From NCBI GenBank assembly GCA_049669725.1, contig JBATKU010000678.1:1-7233 (forward strand): a stretch of 7,233 bases of DNA, in the 5' to 3' direction. Below are positions 1 through 6,331 of the stretch, in pieces. How positions within the stretch are numbered: position 1 is the stretch's first letter; every line of letters begins with the position of its first letter. This DNA comes from JAFDCJ01 sp049669725. GTDB taxonomy: Bacteria; Desulfobacterota; Desulfobacteria; Desulfobacterales; JAFDCJ01. A program made the translations under genes and the position numbers. The notes under the pieces are model-generated. The model did no database searches, was not told the DNA's origin, and was given only the letters and a program-made list of their open reading frames with translations.

Positions 1-9
1 ATCTTCCAT
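1..9 (-). CDS. Probable start of the next operon gene (first three codons only)
   Basis: An ATG at positions 9-7 is followed by GAA GAT and the reading frame leaves the window. A strong ribosome-binding site, GGGGAG (plus-strand 18-23), lies 8 bases upstream on the coding strand. It follows the beta-barrel gene in the same direction after about 120 bases. Only Met-Glu-Asp is visible, so no product can be named. In exosortase-linked polysaccharide loci, a chain-length determinant, tyrosine kinase or glycosyltransferase gene would be usual here, but nothing in the window shows which. Confidence 0.45.
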
Positions 10-17
10 TGTCGTTG

Positions 18-23
18 CTCCCC
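18..23 (-). promoter_or_regulatory. Ribosome-binding site for the gene starting at position 9
   Basis: GGGGAG on the minus strand, 8 bases before the ATG. It is the main evidence that a gene begins at the left edge. Confidence 0.5.
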
Positions 24-25
24 AA

Positions 26-117
26 GTTCAGTTAAATAGTGAAATAGATATACAATCTATCCCTTTAACCTCTTATCTTCATTAACTTCTATCAGTTCGT
101 CCTCTTAGCCTTCTTAA
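26..117. repeat. Opposed degenerate 8-base repeat arrays with a hairpin, no gene between
   Basis: This is the gap between the beta-barrel gene and the next gene. The minus strand of about 70-117 reads in units of 8-9 bases such as AGAAGTTA, TGAAGATA, AGAGGTTA and AAGGGATA. The plus strand of about 26-50 carries similar units, AATAGTGA and AATAGATA, so the two arms face each other. They meet in a hairpin: 41-49 pairs with 55-63 (9 pairs, two of them G-U in the transcript) around a 5-base loop, and 31-36 pairs perfectly with 64-69 outside a 4-base bulge. No T-run follows, so it does not look like an intrinsic terminator. No coding frame is evident. Confidence 0.55.
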
Positions 118-132
118 AACAGCCATAGGCGG

Positions 133-1464
133 CTATCTTCCATACCTCACCTGGTCGAACTCGAACCCCGGGCGGCCGCCGCTGACCGGGTCGAAGTCTC
201 GGAACAGATCAAACAGGGGCAGGCCGTAAGCCAGCTGCACAAAAGCCAGGTGGCGGTATCTTTCCTGATCATCGTCATGATCCCAGATGTAGGTAAAATT
301 ATACCGCCCTTCCAGGGTAAAACCGTCGTAAATTTCCCAGCGCACAAACGGGCCGACGTAAGCGGTATCCTGGTCGATTTCGTCGACGGAAAATTGATCG
401 CCGTCGGCCCGGTTGCGGATCCAGCCCAGGGGCAGGCTGACCCGTATTTTTTCCGTAAACAGGTGGGTAATGCTGAAACGGGCTGTGGTGCGCTCGGTGG
501 GCCCCGGCCGGCCGCTGACCGGATACAGGCCGTGGGAGGCCGTCAACCGGCTGAAGGTCTTTTCTGCCCGATAGTCCAGGTCCAGGCGGCCCACACCGCC
601 CCACTGGCTGTCGCTGTCGTTAACCACCACCGGCTGGAATACCCCGGGGGACATCTCTTGCAGGCGAATGGTATCGAAATCCGAGTGGGAATAGCGCGGC
701 CCCAGGTCCAGAAGGGCACTGAACTTCTCGGTAAACCGGTGCTTCACCCCCACCGACCCGTAGACAATGTCCGTATCGGACGTATCATAATCATAATACC
801 CATAACCAAAGTTAATACGGGCGATGGTGGTCTCCCACCACCCGCTGAGATTACGGGTAAATCCCAGGTTGATGTCGTGGGCTTTCAAGTCATCGATACT
901 GCCTCTATCCCAGTTTTCATCGCGGAAAGCATAGGTCAGATTGGCGGCCGTAATTTCGTTGAAACTGTAATCTGCGCCGAGACCGGCATCCCAGCGCTTG
1001 CGCTCCCGGGCGCCTAAAATTACACCGGTCACGTCTACGTCCCGGTCGGGCCGATGGTCCACCAGGTAGCCGGCACTTGCCCCGGCCTTGAAAAGCGGGG
1101 TGAACTGGTAGTCGGCGTTGCCCCGGACCAGCCAGTCCGTGTCGTCCAGGTCGCTGTTGTCGGCATACCAGAACGGCGCCACCCGGCCGTAGAGGTTGGC
1201 GTTCACCCGTTCGGTGCGTTCGATCATCTCCAAAGAGCCGGCCAGGGTGGTAATAAAATCGTCGGTTTTATCATTTTTAGTAAAAAAGATGTTGTCGTTG
1301 TATTCCTCCCGCACCAGAACCGAAGGAATAACCTCGAATTCATCCGCCCATGTGTTTGGCAATAGAGTCAGTCCTACTAAAACCATTATCAGCATGGTTT
1401 TGCTTAAATAGATAATTAGCTTAATAGTCAAATAGTCTCCATAGTCTGTGGCCCAACCAATCAC
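133..1464 (-). CDS. Outer-membrane beta-barrel protein of polysaccharide locus (BBP2_2 / putative beta-barrel porin 2 type)
   Basis: Probable outer-membrane barrel that assists polysaccharide secretion; the exact role of this family is not settled. A hydrophobic signal segment (about residues 16-40) ends at a likely cleavage site NTWA|DE. The mature start contains VLVREEYNDNIF, the (E)YNDNI motif typical of beta-barrels in exosortase and polysaccharide loci. The rest is alternating aromatic/polar strands rich in Tyr, Asp and Arg with tight turns, with no other domain. The last strand (about AFVQLAYGLPL) is followed by a polar tail of some 25 residues instead of ending in Phe or Trp. The start is uncertain. 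The listed GTG overlaps the previous stop by four bases (GTGA), suggesting coupling, but gives an acidic N-terminus. A TTG at 1431 has GGAG five bases upstream and gives a better signal peptide (MTIKLIIYLSK...). An ATG lies at 1395. Confidence 0.85.
   Translation of the reverse strand: MIGWATDYGDYLTIKLIIYLSKTMLIMVLVGLTLLPNTWADEFEVIPSVLVREEYNDNIFFTKNDKTDDFITTLAGSLEMIERTERVNANLYGRVAPFWYADNSDLDDTDWLVRGNADYQFTPLFKAGASAGYLVDHRPDRDVDVTGVILGARERKRWDAGLGADYSFNEITAANLTYAFRDENWDRGSIDDLKAHDINLGFTRNLSGWWETTIARINFGYGYYDYDTSDTDIVYGSVGVKHRFTEKFSALLDLGPRYSHSDFDTIRLQEMSPGVFQPVVVNDSDSQWGGVGRLDLDYRAEKTFSRLTASHGLYPVSGRPGPTERTTARFSITHLFTEKIRVSLPLGWIRNRADGDQFSVDEIDQDTAYVGPFVRWEIYDGFTLEGRYNFTYIWDHDDDQERYRHLAFVQLAYGLPLFDLFRDFDPVSGGRPGFEFDQVRYGR
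1408..1446. repeat. Short-period GACTAT array over the start of the beta-barrel gene
   Basis: The plus-strand hexamer ATAGTC (GACTAT on the coding strand) occurs at 1424-1429, 1432-1437 and 1441-1446. Looser copies lie at 1408-1413 and 1415-1420, giving a spacing of roughly 7-9 bases. The array covers the extra N-terminal codons of the longest reading frame and contains the GGAG (1437-1440) that could serve the TTG start at 1431. The copies are few and short, so chance cannot be excluded from this site alone. Similar arrays at the other junctions make it more credible. Confidence 0.4.
1437..1440 (-). promoter_or_regulatory. Candidate ribosome-binding site favouring a TTG start at 1431
   Basis: GGAG on the minus strand lies five bases before an in-frame TTG (1431-1429) of the beta-barrel gene. 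No comparable site precedes the GTG at 1464 or the ATG at 1395. Translation from the TTG gives a conventional signal peptide of about 29 residues. Confidence 0.4.
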
Positions 1465-2033
1465 GGAACGACGATGACGTCGCCTCTTTGGAGGTGGATG
1501 TTCTGTTCCAGGGCTTCGCCCTTGGCGACCTCATCAAAATCGAAGGCAAAGGTTTTCGTCTCGCCACCTTCTTCCCTGAATATCTTTATCTTACCACGTT
1601 TTGCAAAAGGATTCAGCCCCCCGGCCATGGCCAGGGCCTGGAGGACGTTGACCTTGGTGTTGAGCACGAACCGCCCGGGGTTGTTGACCCGTCCGATGAC
1701 GTAGATCAGCATGCTGTTGACCTGGGAGACCACCATGCTCAGGCTGACGTCCGGGACAAAGCGGTTGAGCTTGACTTCCAGCTCTTTGTGCAGAACAGCC
1801 ACGGTCTTGCCGGCCGCCTTGACTTCCCCGATCAGTGGAAAGGATATTTTGCCGTCGGGCAAAACAGTCACCAGCTTGGTCATAGCCTCATCCTTCCAGA
1901 CCGAAATGTCCAGAACATCCCCGGGACCAATAACATAGTCCGCCGATGGCCAAGCCGCTTCCTCCGAAGCATCTGCCAAACCTGTCCAAGCCAACAACAT
2001 CATAGTTAAACACACTAATTTTGCTGTCTTCAT
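1461..2033 (-). CDS. Polysaccharide export protein (Wza/EpsE-like, Poly_export + SLBB domains)
   Basis: Periplasmic/outer-membrane export component for the polysaccharide, related to Wza but short (190 residues). A signal peptide (residues 1-22) likely ends at GLADA|SEE. Residues 33-105 match a polysaccharide biosynthesis/export domain, with DYVIGPGDVLDISVW and TVLPDGKISFPLIGEVKAAG as hallmarks. Residues 108-188 form an SLBB-type domain (YVIGRVNNPGRF, then LQALAMAGGLNPFAKRGKI, ending LQRGDVIVVP). No lipobox cysteine is placed suitably (Cys8 is too near the start), unlike lipoprotein Wza. It also lacks Wza's second SLBB copy and C-terminal helix, as is usual for the small exosortase-linked versions. 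GGAG (2043-2046) lies nine bases upstream of the ATG. Its stop overlaps the longest frame of the beta-barrel gene, so the two are probably translated together. Confidence 0.92.
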   Translation of the reverse strand: MKTAKLVCLTMMLLAWTGLADASEEAAWPSADYVIGPGDVLDISVWKDEAMTKLVTVLPDGKISFPLIGEVKAAGKTVAVLHKELEVKLNRFVPDVSLSMVVSQVNSMLIYVIGRVNNPGRFVLNTKVNVLQALAMAGGLNPFAKRGKIKIFREEGGETKTFAFDFDEVAKGEALEQNIHLQRGDVIVVP

Positions 2034-2038
2034 TTATT

Positions 2039-2173
2039 TCATCTCCATATATTTGCAAAGTGCCGCCATTTTCCCCACGATCCAGAAAAATTAGAGCAAA
2101 CAGAACGAAAAGCCCTTCTTATCTGGTCAACCATTGAATATCTCTCCTCAACAGGAAAATCCTTTGTCAGCTC
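2039..2173 (-). pseudogene. Fragment of a second S23/IVS-family four-helix-bundle gene
   Basis: The 140-base gap between the TPR lipoprotein and export genes is not empty. Reading on from the lipoprotein stop, in the same frame, gives 44 codons starting ELTKDFPVEERYS and ending at TGA. The segment MVDQIRRAFRSVCSNFSGSW lines up without gaps with residues 38-57 (LVGQFTAAGVSVMNNIAEGW) of the intact four-helix-bundle protein in this window, 7 of 20 identical. It matches the typical family pattern even better (LTKDFP, DQIRRs.RSV.aNiaE.W). It lacks the first helix, of about 25 residues, and the second half. The signature NIAEG is changed to NFSGS. An internal ATG preceded by GAGGAG could start a 31-residue peptide, but a decayed remnant is more likely. 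Its end supplies the ribosome-binding site of the export gene. Confidence 0.7.
2043..2046 (-). promoter_or_regulatory. Ribosome-binding site of the polysaccharide export gene
   Basis: GGAG on the minus strand, nine bases before the ATG at 2033. It lies within the last codons of the S23-type remnant. Confidence 0.5.
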
Positions 2174-2190
2174 TTAACTTCTTAACTTCT
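2172..2190. repeat. Two exact tandem copies of an 8-base unit at the end of the TPR lipoprotein gene
   Basis: TAACTTCT occurs at 2175-2182 and 2183-2190 on the plus strand (AGAAGTTA on the coding strand). The copies encode the last residues, EKLRS, and overlap the stop codon (2176-2174). The S23-type remnant follows directly. The same unit, in diverged form, occurs at 4616-4681 and 70-117. Confidence 0.6.
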
Positions 2191-4573
2191 CAAGTGTTGC
2201 GACAGCAACACTGCGCCCGTAGAAGTCGCCTTCGCTTTCCAGGGCCTTTTGCAGACTCACTTTAGCGGCTTCCTTCTGTCCGTTGGCGTAATGCACCATG
2301 CCCATGTGGTAGTTCAGTATGGTCGCGTCGGGGTTGCCGACCAGGGCCTGCTCGATCAACTCTCCGGCCTGGCTGTAATTGCCGAGGCGATAGTGCGCCC
2401 ATCCCAGGGTGTCCAGGATAGTCGGATCACCCGGCCGCATCTTCAAAGCTCCCAGCGCCAGATCCAGCGCACGCTCAATATCCGCCTTGCTCTGTGAATT
2501 CTCCGTTAACAAAAATGCCAGGTTGTTGGCGGCAAACCAAAAACTGGAATTTTGCGCCAGGGCGCGTTCGTAGACATCCATGGCCTTTTTAAACTCGCGT
2601 TCCTTTTCATACAGCAACCCCAGGGACAGGTAGACGGACGGATTTTTGGGGTTGGCCTGAAGGGACGACTCGAATTTGGCAATAGCCTCTTTTTTGCGGC
2701 CCTGGGATAGGTAGAGGTTGGCCAGATTGTTGTGGGGGGCCGGCCACATGGGCTGCAACTCGATGGCAGTGTTCAAAGCCAATTCAGCTTTAGCATATTC
2801 CTTCGTCCGGCTGTAGACCCAGCCCAGCAGGTTATAGGCGAATACATCGCGGCTGTTGGCGCTGATACGCTTTTCGCACAGGGCCGCGGCCTTGTCCGCC
2901 TGGTCCTGGCGGACATACAATTGGATCAGGGCCGTCAGCAGGGGGTCCGAGCGTGGGTTTTGGGTATAGCCTTCTTCCAGCACCACCAGGGCACTTTCCG
3001 TTTTGTTTTCAGTGAGATACAGACGGCTGAGCCGCAGGTATCCAATGGGATTTTGGGGGGCTTTGCGGGTGATGGCCACATATTCGTTTTCGGCGGCGTC
3101 GGATTCCTTTTTGGCCATCAGCAGGTCGGCCAGGCTCGCCCGTGAGACGGGATCGTCGGGATCGATTTCCACCACTTTGCGCAGCTGGTCTTCAGCCGCC
3201 GGCAGGTCTTTTTTAAGGACATAAACCTGTGATAGAGATAGGCGGGCTTGCTTGGAATTAGGGTTTGCTGCCACGGCGTTTTGCAGGGTGTCGACCGCCA
3301 GCTCCGTCTCCTTGTTGAGCAAATGAGCCCGGGCCAGGCGAATGTAAGCATCGATAAACCCGGGGCGCTCGTTGACCACGGTCCTGAATTCGGAAACCGC
3401 ATTCACGCCGTCACCTTTGACCAGATAGATGTTGCCCTTGTTGAAATGCCCCTCCACGCTTTTGGGATTGTCTTTGAGGACATCGTCGACATAGGTCTCG
3501 GCCTTGTCGGCTTCCCCCTGGAGGAGATAAATCCTGGCCAGGGCATTTTTGGCCTGAATGATACCAGGATTGGCCGGGTCATCATCCAGGGCCAAGCAGG
3601 CTTCCAGGGTCTGGATGGCCTCCGGAATTTTTTTCAGATTGGCATAAAGATCTCCCAGGACCAGACGTAGCTTAAAACTGGCCGGTTTTTGCTCGATGCC
3701 CTCTTTCAGGGTCTGCTCGGCTTCCTCGAAGCGCTGTTTGGAAACGTAAAACCGTGTTGCCAGGATCCGGTTGTCTTCATTGGCCGGATCTGCAGAGACG
3801 ATACCGGCAACCTGTTCGACAGCAGCCTCCCGGCGTCCGCCTTCCCAGTAAAGGCCGGCCAGGGTCACCTTGTACGCCGGCCTGTCCGGGGACAGCTTGA
3901 TCGCCTGCTGCATGGCTTCGGCGGCATCATCGATCCTTTGGTTGTCCCTGTAGAATTTGGCACGGGCCAGCAGCAGGGGCACAGAATCCGGGTTGGCCTC
4001 GATACCGTCTTTGAAAGCGGCCTCCGCTTTTGTCACATCCTTTTTCAGAGAATGAGCGTTAGCCAGCAGCAGGTAAACATCCGGCATTTTGTAGTCAGCG
4101 GCAATCAGACCTTCCATAATTTCAACAACTGCGCCGGTCTGCTTGTCGGCCAGCAGCACGGAGCTTTTAAGAACCAGGGCTTTGGGGTTGTCAGGCTCCT
4201 TTGCCAGCACCAGCTCAGCCTTTTCCATGGCCCGATCCATGGCGCGGGACAGCAGAAACATGCGGCCCAGCTCTACCTGAGCGGCCAACAGATGGGGGTT
4301 CAGGTCAACTGATTTGGATAAAGCGCCGAAAGCCGGTTTAAACCGGCCCTGTCGGAATTCCGCCATTCCTAGCCAAAAATAGCCCTCGGCATATTTGGGA
4401 TCAATCTGGAGAGCGTTTTTAAACTCCAGCCGCGCCTTGACATAATCGCCCTGCTCATAAAGCGCCTTGCCCTTGTTGAAAAACTTGGCCTTCTTCTCCT
4501 CCGGCCCACCGCAGGCTGTTAACGTCGCGGCCAGTAGTATAATTAGCGCCCCCACTGTAATTCTTTTAATCAT
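2174..4573 (-). CDS. prsT: TPR-repeat lipoprotein of an exosortase/polysaccharide locus (PrsT-like)
   Basis: Large periplasmic scaffold, presumably anchored in a membrane by a lipid and supporting polysaccharide assembly or export. The exact function of the PrsT family is unknown. A lipoprotein signal peptide (residues 1-20) ends with LTAC and lipidated Cys21, followed by Gly22. From about residue 30 to the end the protein is a nearly continuous chain of 34-residue TPR units (room for about 22), such as ALYEQGDYVKARLEFKNALQ. The units carry the usual Gly/Ala/Tyr pattern and Pro ends (ID-P-YAEGYFWLG). There is no catalytic domain. At 799 residues it is somewhat shorter than many PrsT proteins (roughly 900). 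GGGAGA (4583-4588) precedes the ATG by nine bases. The last codons fall in an 8-base tandem repeat. The name prsT rests on architecture and context; a generic TPR lipoprotein is the alternative. Confidence 0.85.
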   Translation of the reverse strand: MIKRITVGALIILLAATLTACGGPEEKKAKFFNKGKALYEQGDYVKARLEFKNALQIDPKYAEGYFWLGMAEFRQGRFKPAFGALSKSVDLNPHLLAAQVELGRMFLLSRAMDRAMEKAELVLAKEPDNPKALVLKSSVLLADKQTGAVVEIMEGLIAADYKMPDVYLLLANAHSLKKDVTKAEAAFKDGIEANPDSVPLLLARAKFYRDNQRIDDAAEAMQQAIKLSPDRPAYKVTLAGLYWEGGRREAAVEQVAGIVSADPANEDNRILATRFYVSKQRFEEAEQTLKEGIEQKPASFKLRLVLGDLYANLKKIPEAIQTLEACLALDDDPANPGIIQAKNALARIYLLQGEADKAETYVDDVLKDNPKSVEGHFNKGNIYLVKGDGVNAVSEFRTVVNERPGFIDAYIRLARAHLLNKETELAVDTLQNAVAANPNSKQARLSLSQVYVLKKDLPAAEDQLRKVVEIDPDDPVSRASLADLLMAKKESDAAENEYVAITRKAPQNPIGYLRLSRLYLTENKTESALVVLEEGYTQNPRSDPLLTALIQLYVRQDQADKAAALCEKRISANSRDVFAYNLLGWVYSRTKEYAKAELALNTAIELQPMWPAPHNNLANLYLSQGRKKEAIAKFESSLQANPKNPSVYLSLGLLYEKEREFKKAMDVYERALAQNSSFWFAANNLAFLLTENSQSKADIERALDLALGALKMRPGDPTILDTLGWAHYRLGNYSQAGELIEQALVGNPDATILNYHMGMVHYANGQKEAAKVSLQKALESEGDFYGRSVAVATLEKLRS

Positions 4574-4582
4574 ACGTTTTTC

Positions 4583-4588
4583 TCTCCC
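4583..4588 (-). promoter_or_regulatory. Ribosome-binding site of the TPR lipoprotein gene
   Basis: GGGAGA on the minus strand, nine bases before the ATG at 4573. It supports the start that yields the lipoprotein signal peptide. Confidence 0.55.
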
Positions 4589-4615
4589 GGAGTTTAGTTA
4601 AATACTTAAACAAAA

Positions 4616-4681
4616 AGAAGTTAAAAAGATAAGTAGGTGAGAAGTAGATCAGACATCCTCGCGCCTTCTTATCTTCTATTA
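4616..4681. repeat. Opposed 8-base repeat arms between transferase and TPR lipoprotein genes
   Basis: The plus strand from 4616 reads in exact 8-base steps: AGAAGTTA, AAAAGATA, AGTAGGTG, AGAAGTAG. The minus strand of 4665-4681 carries AGAAGATA and AGAAGGCG, the same unit facing the other way. Positions 4626-4636 and 4665-4675 are complementary at 10 of 11 positions around a 28-base loop, so the transcript can fold into a stem just after the transferase gene. The right arm contains the stop codon of that gene (4681-4679). No coding remnant is recognisable in the loop and there is no T-run, so a terminator is not supported. Confidence 0.6.
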
Positions 4682-6328
4682 CAACAGTCCTCTCACAGCT
4701 GCCAAAAGCAGGGCGGCTACTATTGCTACCCCGAGTCGGGCAGTTTGCCCACGGAGTTCACCGATCAGGATCTCGAAGCTGAAAAACAGCACGATGAGCT
4801 TTACCGCGAGGAAACCCATGTTAAAGCTCAGAATCGTGGAATCGGGCAGGTTGGGCACGACGAGCGCGATCACCAGGATCAAAAAATCCATGGGTGTGGC
4901 CTTAAACCCCTTCTGCCGCCGGGTAAATTTCAGAGTCAACACCACAAACATGGCCAGAGCCACAAACGCCAAATTGTAAACCTGCAAAGCACGCGGCGCA
5001 ATCCACGTTGCCAAGTCCGTATTTCCCAGCCACAACACTGGTGGAACAAGGAGGTAAAAGGCTACCCGCAGCATGCCCGTCAGCCAGTCTCTAAAAAATA
5101 TCCAGGTGATAGCCGTCCCAGCAGCCAGGGCCAGATAGATCAAGCTAAAATAAAAAGGGAACTCAGCCGGAATCAGACAGGAAATAATCACCATCAGCGG
5201 CAGGACAAACTCCACAAAATGAAATGACACCTTTATTAAGATGAATCGTTCCTTGAGAATCTTCAATCGACCCTTAATAGCGTGATCGATCAGATTAAAG
5301 CGCTGCAGTGTCCAGCCGAATCGGTCTGATATGACAAAGCCGAAGACTATGATACCGGAGAAAACGAGGTAAAAAATCAGCAGGAACCACTCGGAATGAA
5401 ATCGGAACACAAAGGCAGATGCCACCAGAAAGGCTGTCAGGATATATATGGTCACCACTGCCTCTGTGTGAAACAGGCCCAGGCGCAAGAGTTTATGATG
5501 GAAGTGGTTTTGGTCGGCCTTAAACGGGGACCTGCCGTTGGAGATCCGCTCGGCCATTACCGTCAAAGTATCAAGTACGGGGAAGCCGACTAAAAGCAGC
5601 GGCAAAAAAGGGCTCAATGGTGTGCTGCACTGGGTAAGCCCCAGCGACAGGGTAATGGCCAGAAAGCCCAGAAGCTGACTGCCGGCATCCCCCATGAACA
5701 CCGTGGCTGGATACGTGTTGAACCGCAGAAAGCCGAATATGGATCCGATGATGGCCGCCGCCATGACCAAGATTAAATGATTCACCGGCTGATACAGCCC
5801 GGTATAGGCCAGGTAGCCGATGCAGATGAAAATCAGAAGCGAGCTGCCGCCCGCCAGCCCGTCCAGGCCATCTGACAAATTGATGGCATTGGTGACCCCG
5901 ACAATGGCCAACAGCGTCAGCGGAATTGATATAAGATCCGGTAGGATGGCCCCTTCCGGCATGCAGTCGCCCAGAAGCTGTATCTTCATTCCGCCGTAGA
6001 AAATCACCACCAGAGCCGCCAGTACCTGGCCGACAAATTTTCCCTTGTATCCCAGGTTTTTAAAGTCATCGACCACACCGAATATGACCACGATCCAGGC
6101 CCCGATTAGAATGGAATTAAACAGTGGGTCACCGTTGGCATACAGTGCCACCGGCACCAGGATTCCCATAGCCATGGCAATCCCGCCGATCTTGGGCATG
6201 GGCGACAAATGCACCTTGCGTGGATTGGGAAAGTCCATAGCGTTCATTTTCACCGCAATGGTCTTAAAAATAGGAATCAAGGCCATGGTGATGAACAGGG
6301 ATATCAGAAGTGTGGAAAGAAAGATCAT
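4679..6328 (-). CDS. MraY/WecA-family undecaprenyl-phosphate glycosyl-1-phosphate transferase with long C-terminal membrane extension
   Basis: Inner-membrane enzyme expected to transfer a sugar-1-phosphate from a UDP-sugar to undecaprenyl phosphate, the first step of lipid-linked glycan assembly. Family motifs are all present: VVDDFKNLGYKGK (Asp87, Asp88), NAINLSDGLDGLAGG (Asn150, Asp153, Asp156), RFNTYPATVFMGDAGS (Asp214), Asp253 in FPVLDT, and the histidine motif ADQNHFHHKLL (His275, His277, His278). Substrate is not readable, though the pattern resembles WecA-type more than MraY. The core ends near residue 340. A further 200 residues with several hydrophobic segments follow, making 549 residues against the usual 320-370. 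The ATG at 6328 is the only sensible start: upstream in frame there is a stop at 6349 and no start codon. No Shine-Dalgarno sequence is seen, because a 9-base repeat array begins four bases upstream. Confidence 0.93.
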   Translation of the reverse strand: MIFLSTLLISLFITMALIPIFKTIAVKMNAMDFPNPRKVHLSPMPKIGGIAMAMGILVPVALYANGDPLFNSILIGAWIVVIFGVVDDFKNLGYKGKFVGQVLAALVVIFYGGMKIQLLGDCMPEGAILPDLISIPLTLLAIVGVTNAINLSDGLDGLAGGSSLLIFICIGYLAYTGLYQPVNHLILVMAAAIIGSIFGFLRFNTYPATVFMGDAGSQLLGFLAITLSLGLTQCSTPLSPFLPLLLVGFPVLDTLTVMAERISNGRSPFKADQNHFHHKLLRLGLFHTEAVVTIYILTAFLVASAFVFRFHSEWFLLIFYLVFSGIIVFGFVISDRFGWTLQRFNLIDHAIKGRLKILKERFILIKVSFHFVEFVLPLMVIISCLIPAEFPFYFSLIYLALAAGTAITWIFFRDWLTGMLRVAFYLLVPPVLWLGNTDLATWIAPRALQVYNLAFVALAMFVVLTLKFTRRQKGFKATPMDFLILVIALVVPNLPDSTILSFNMGFLAVKLIVLFFSFEILIGELRGQTARLGVAIVAALLLAAVRGLL

Positions 6329-6331
6329 GTA

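Noticed and set aside
119..134. Terminator-like AGCC/GGCT hairpin at the end of the beta-barrel gene, followed by TTTT
   Set aside because: The stem is only four base pairs and overlaps the stop region, and the T-run is short. The downstream gene is in the same direction and probably in the same operon.
250..1017. Plus-strand reading frame of 255 codons opposite the beta-barrel gene
   Set aside because: It is antisense to a well-supported gene, has no recognisable family or ribosome-binding site, and its composition is what a GC-biased opposite strand gives.
3118..3402. Minus-strand reading frames inside the TPR gene in another frame (also 3403-3585)
   Set aside because: They overlap a continuous TPR coding frame that is clearly real and have no family features.
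3689..4312. Plus-strand reading frame of 207 codons opposite the TPR lipoprotein
   Set aside because: It is a shadow of the TPR gene. Gln/Leu/Val-rich text without domains is the expected complement of TPR codons.
4592..4611. AT-rich imperfect palindrome upstream of the TPR lipoprotein, a possible operator or promoter
   Set aside because: Only five outer base pairs match, and no convincing -35/-10 pair is seen. AT-rich junction sequence gives such matches easily.
4637..5227. Plus-strand reading frame of 196 codons opposite the transferase C-terminus
   Set aside because: Very Gln/His-rich sequence, as produced by the complement of hydrophobic membrane codons, and no start signal.
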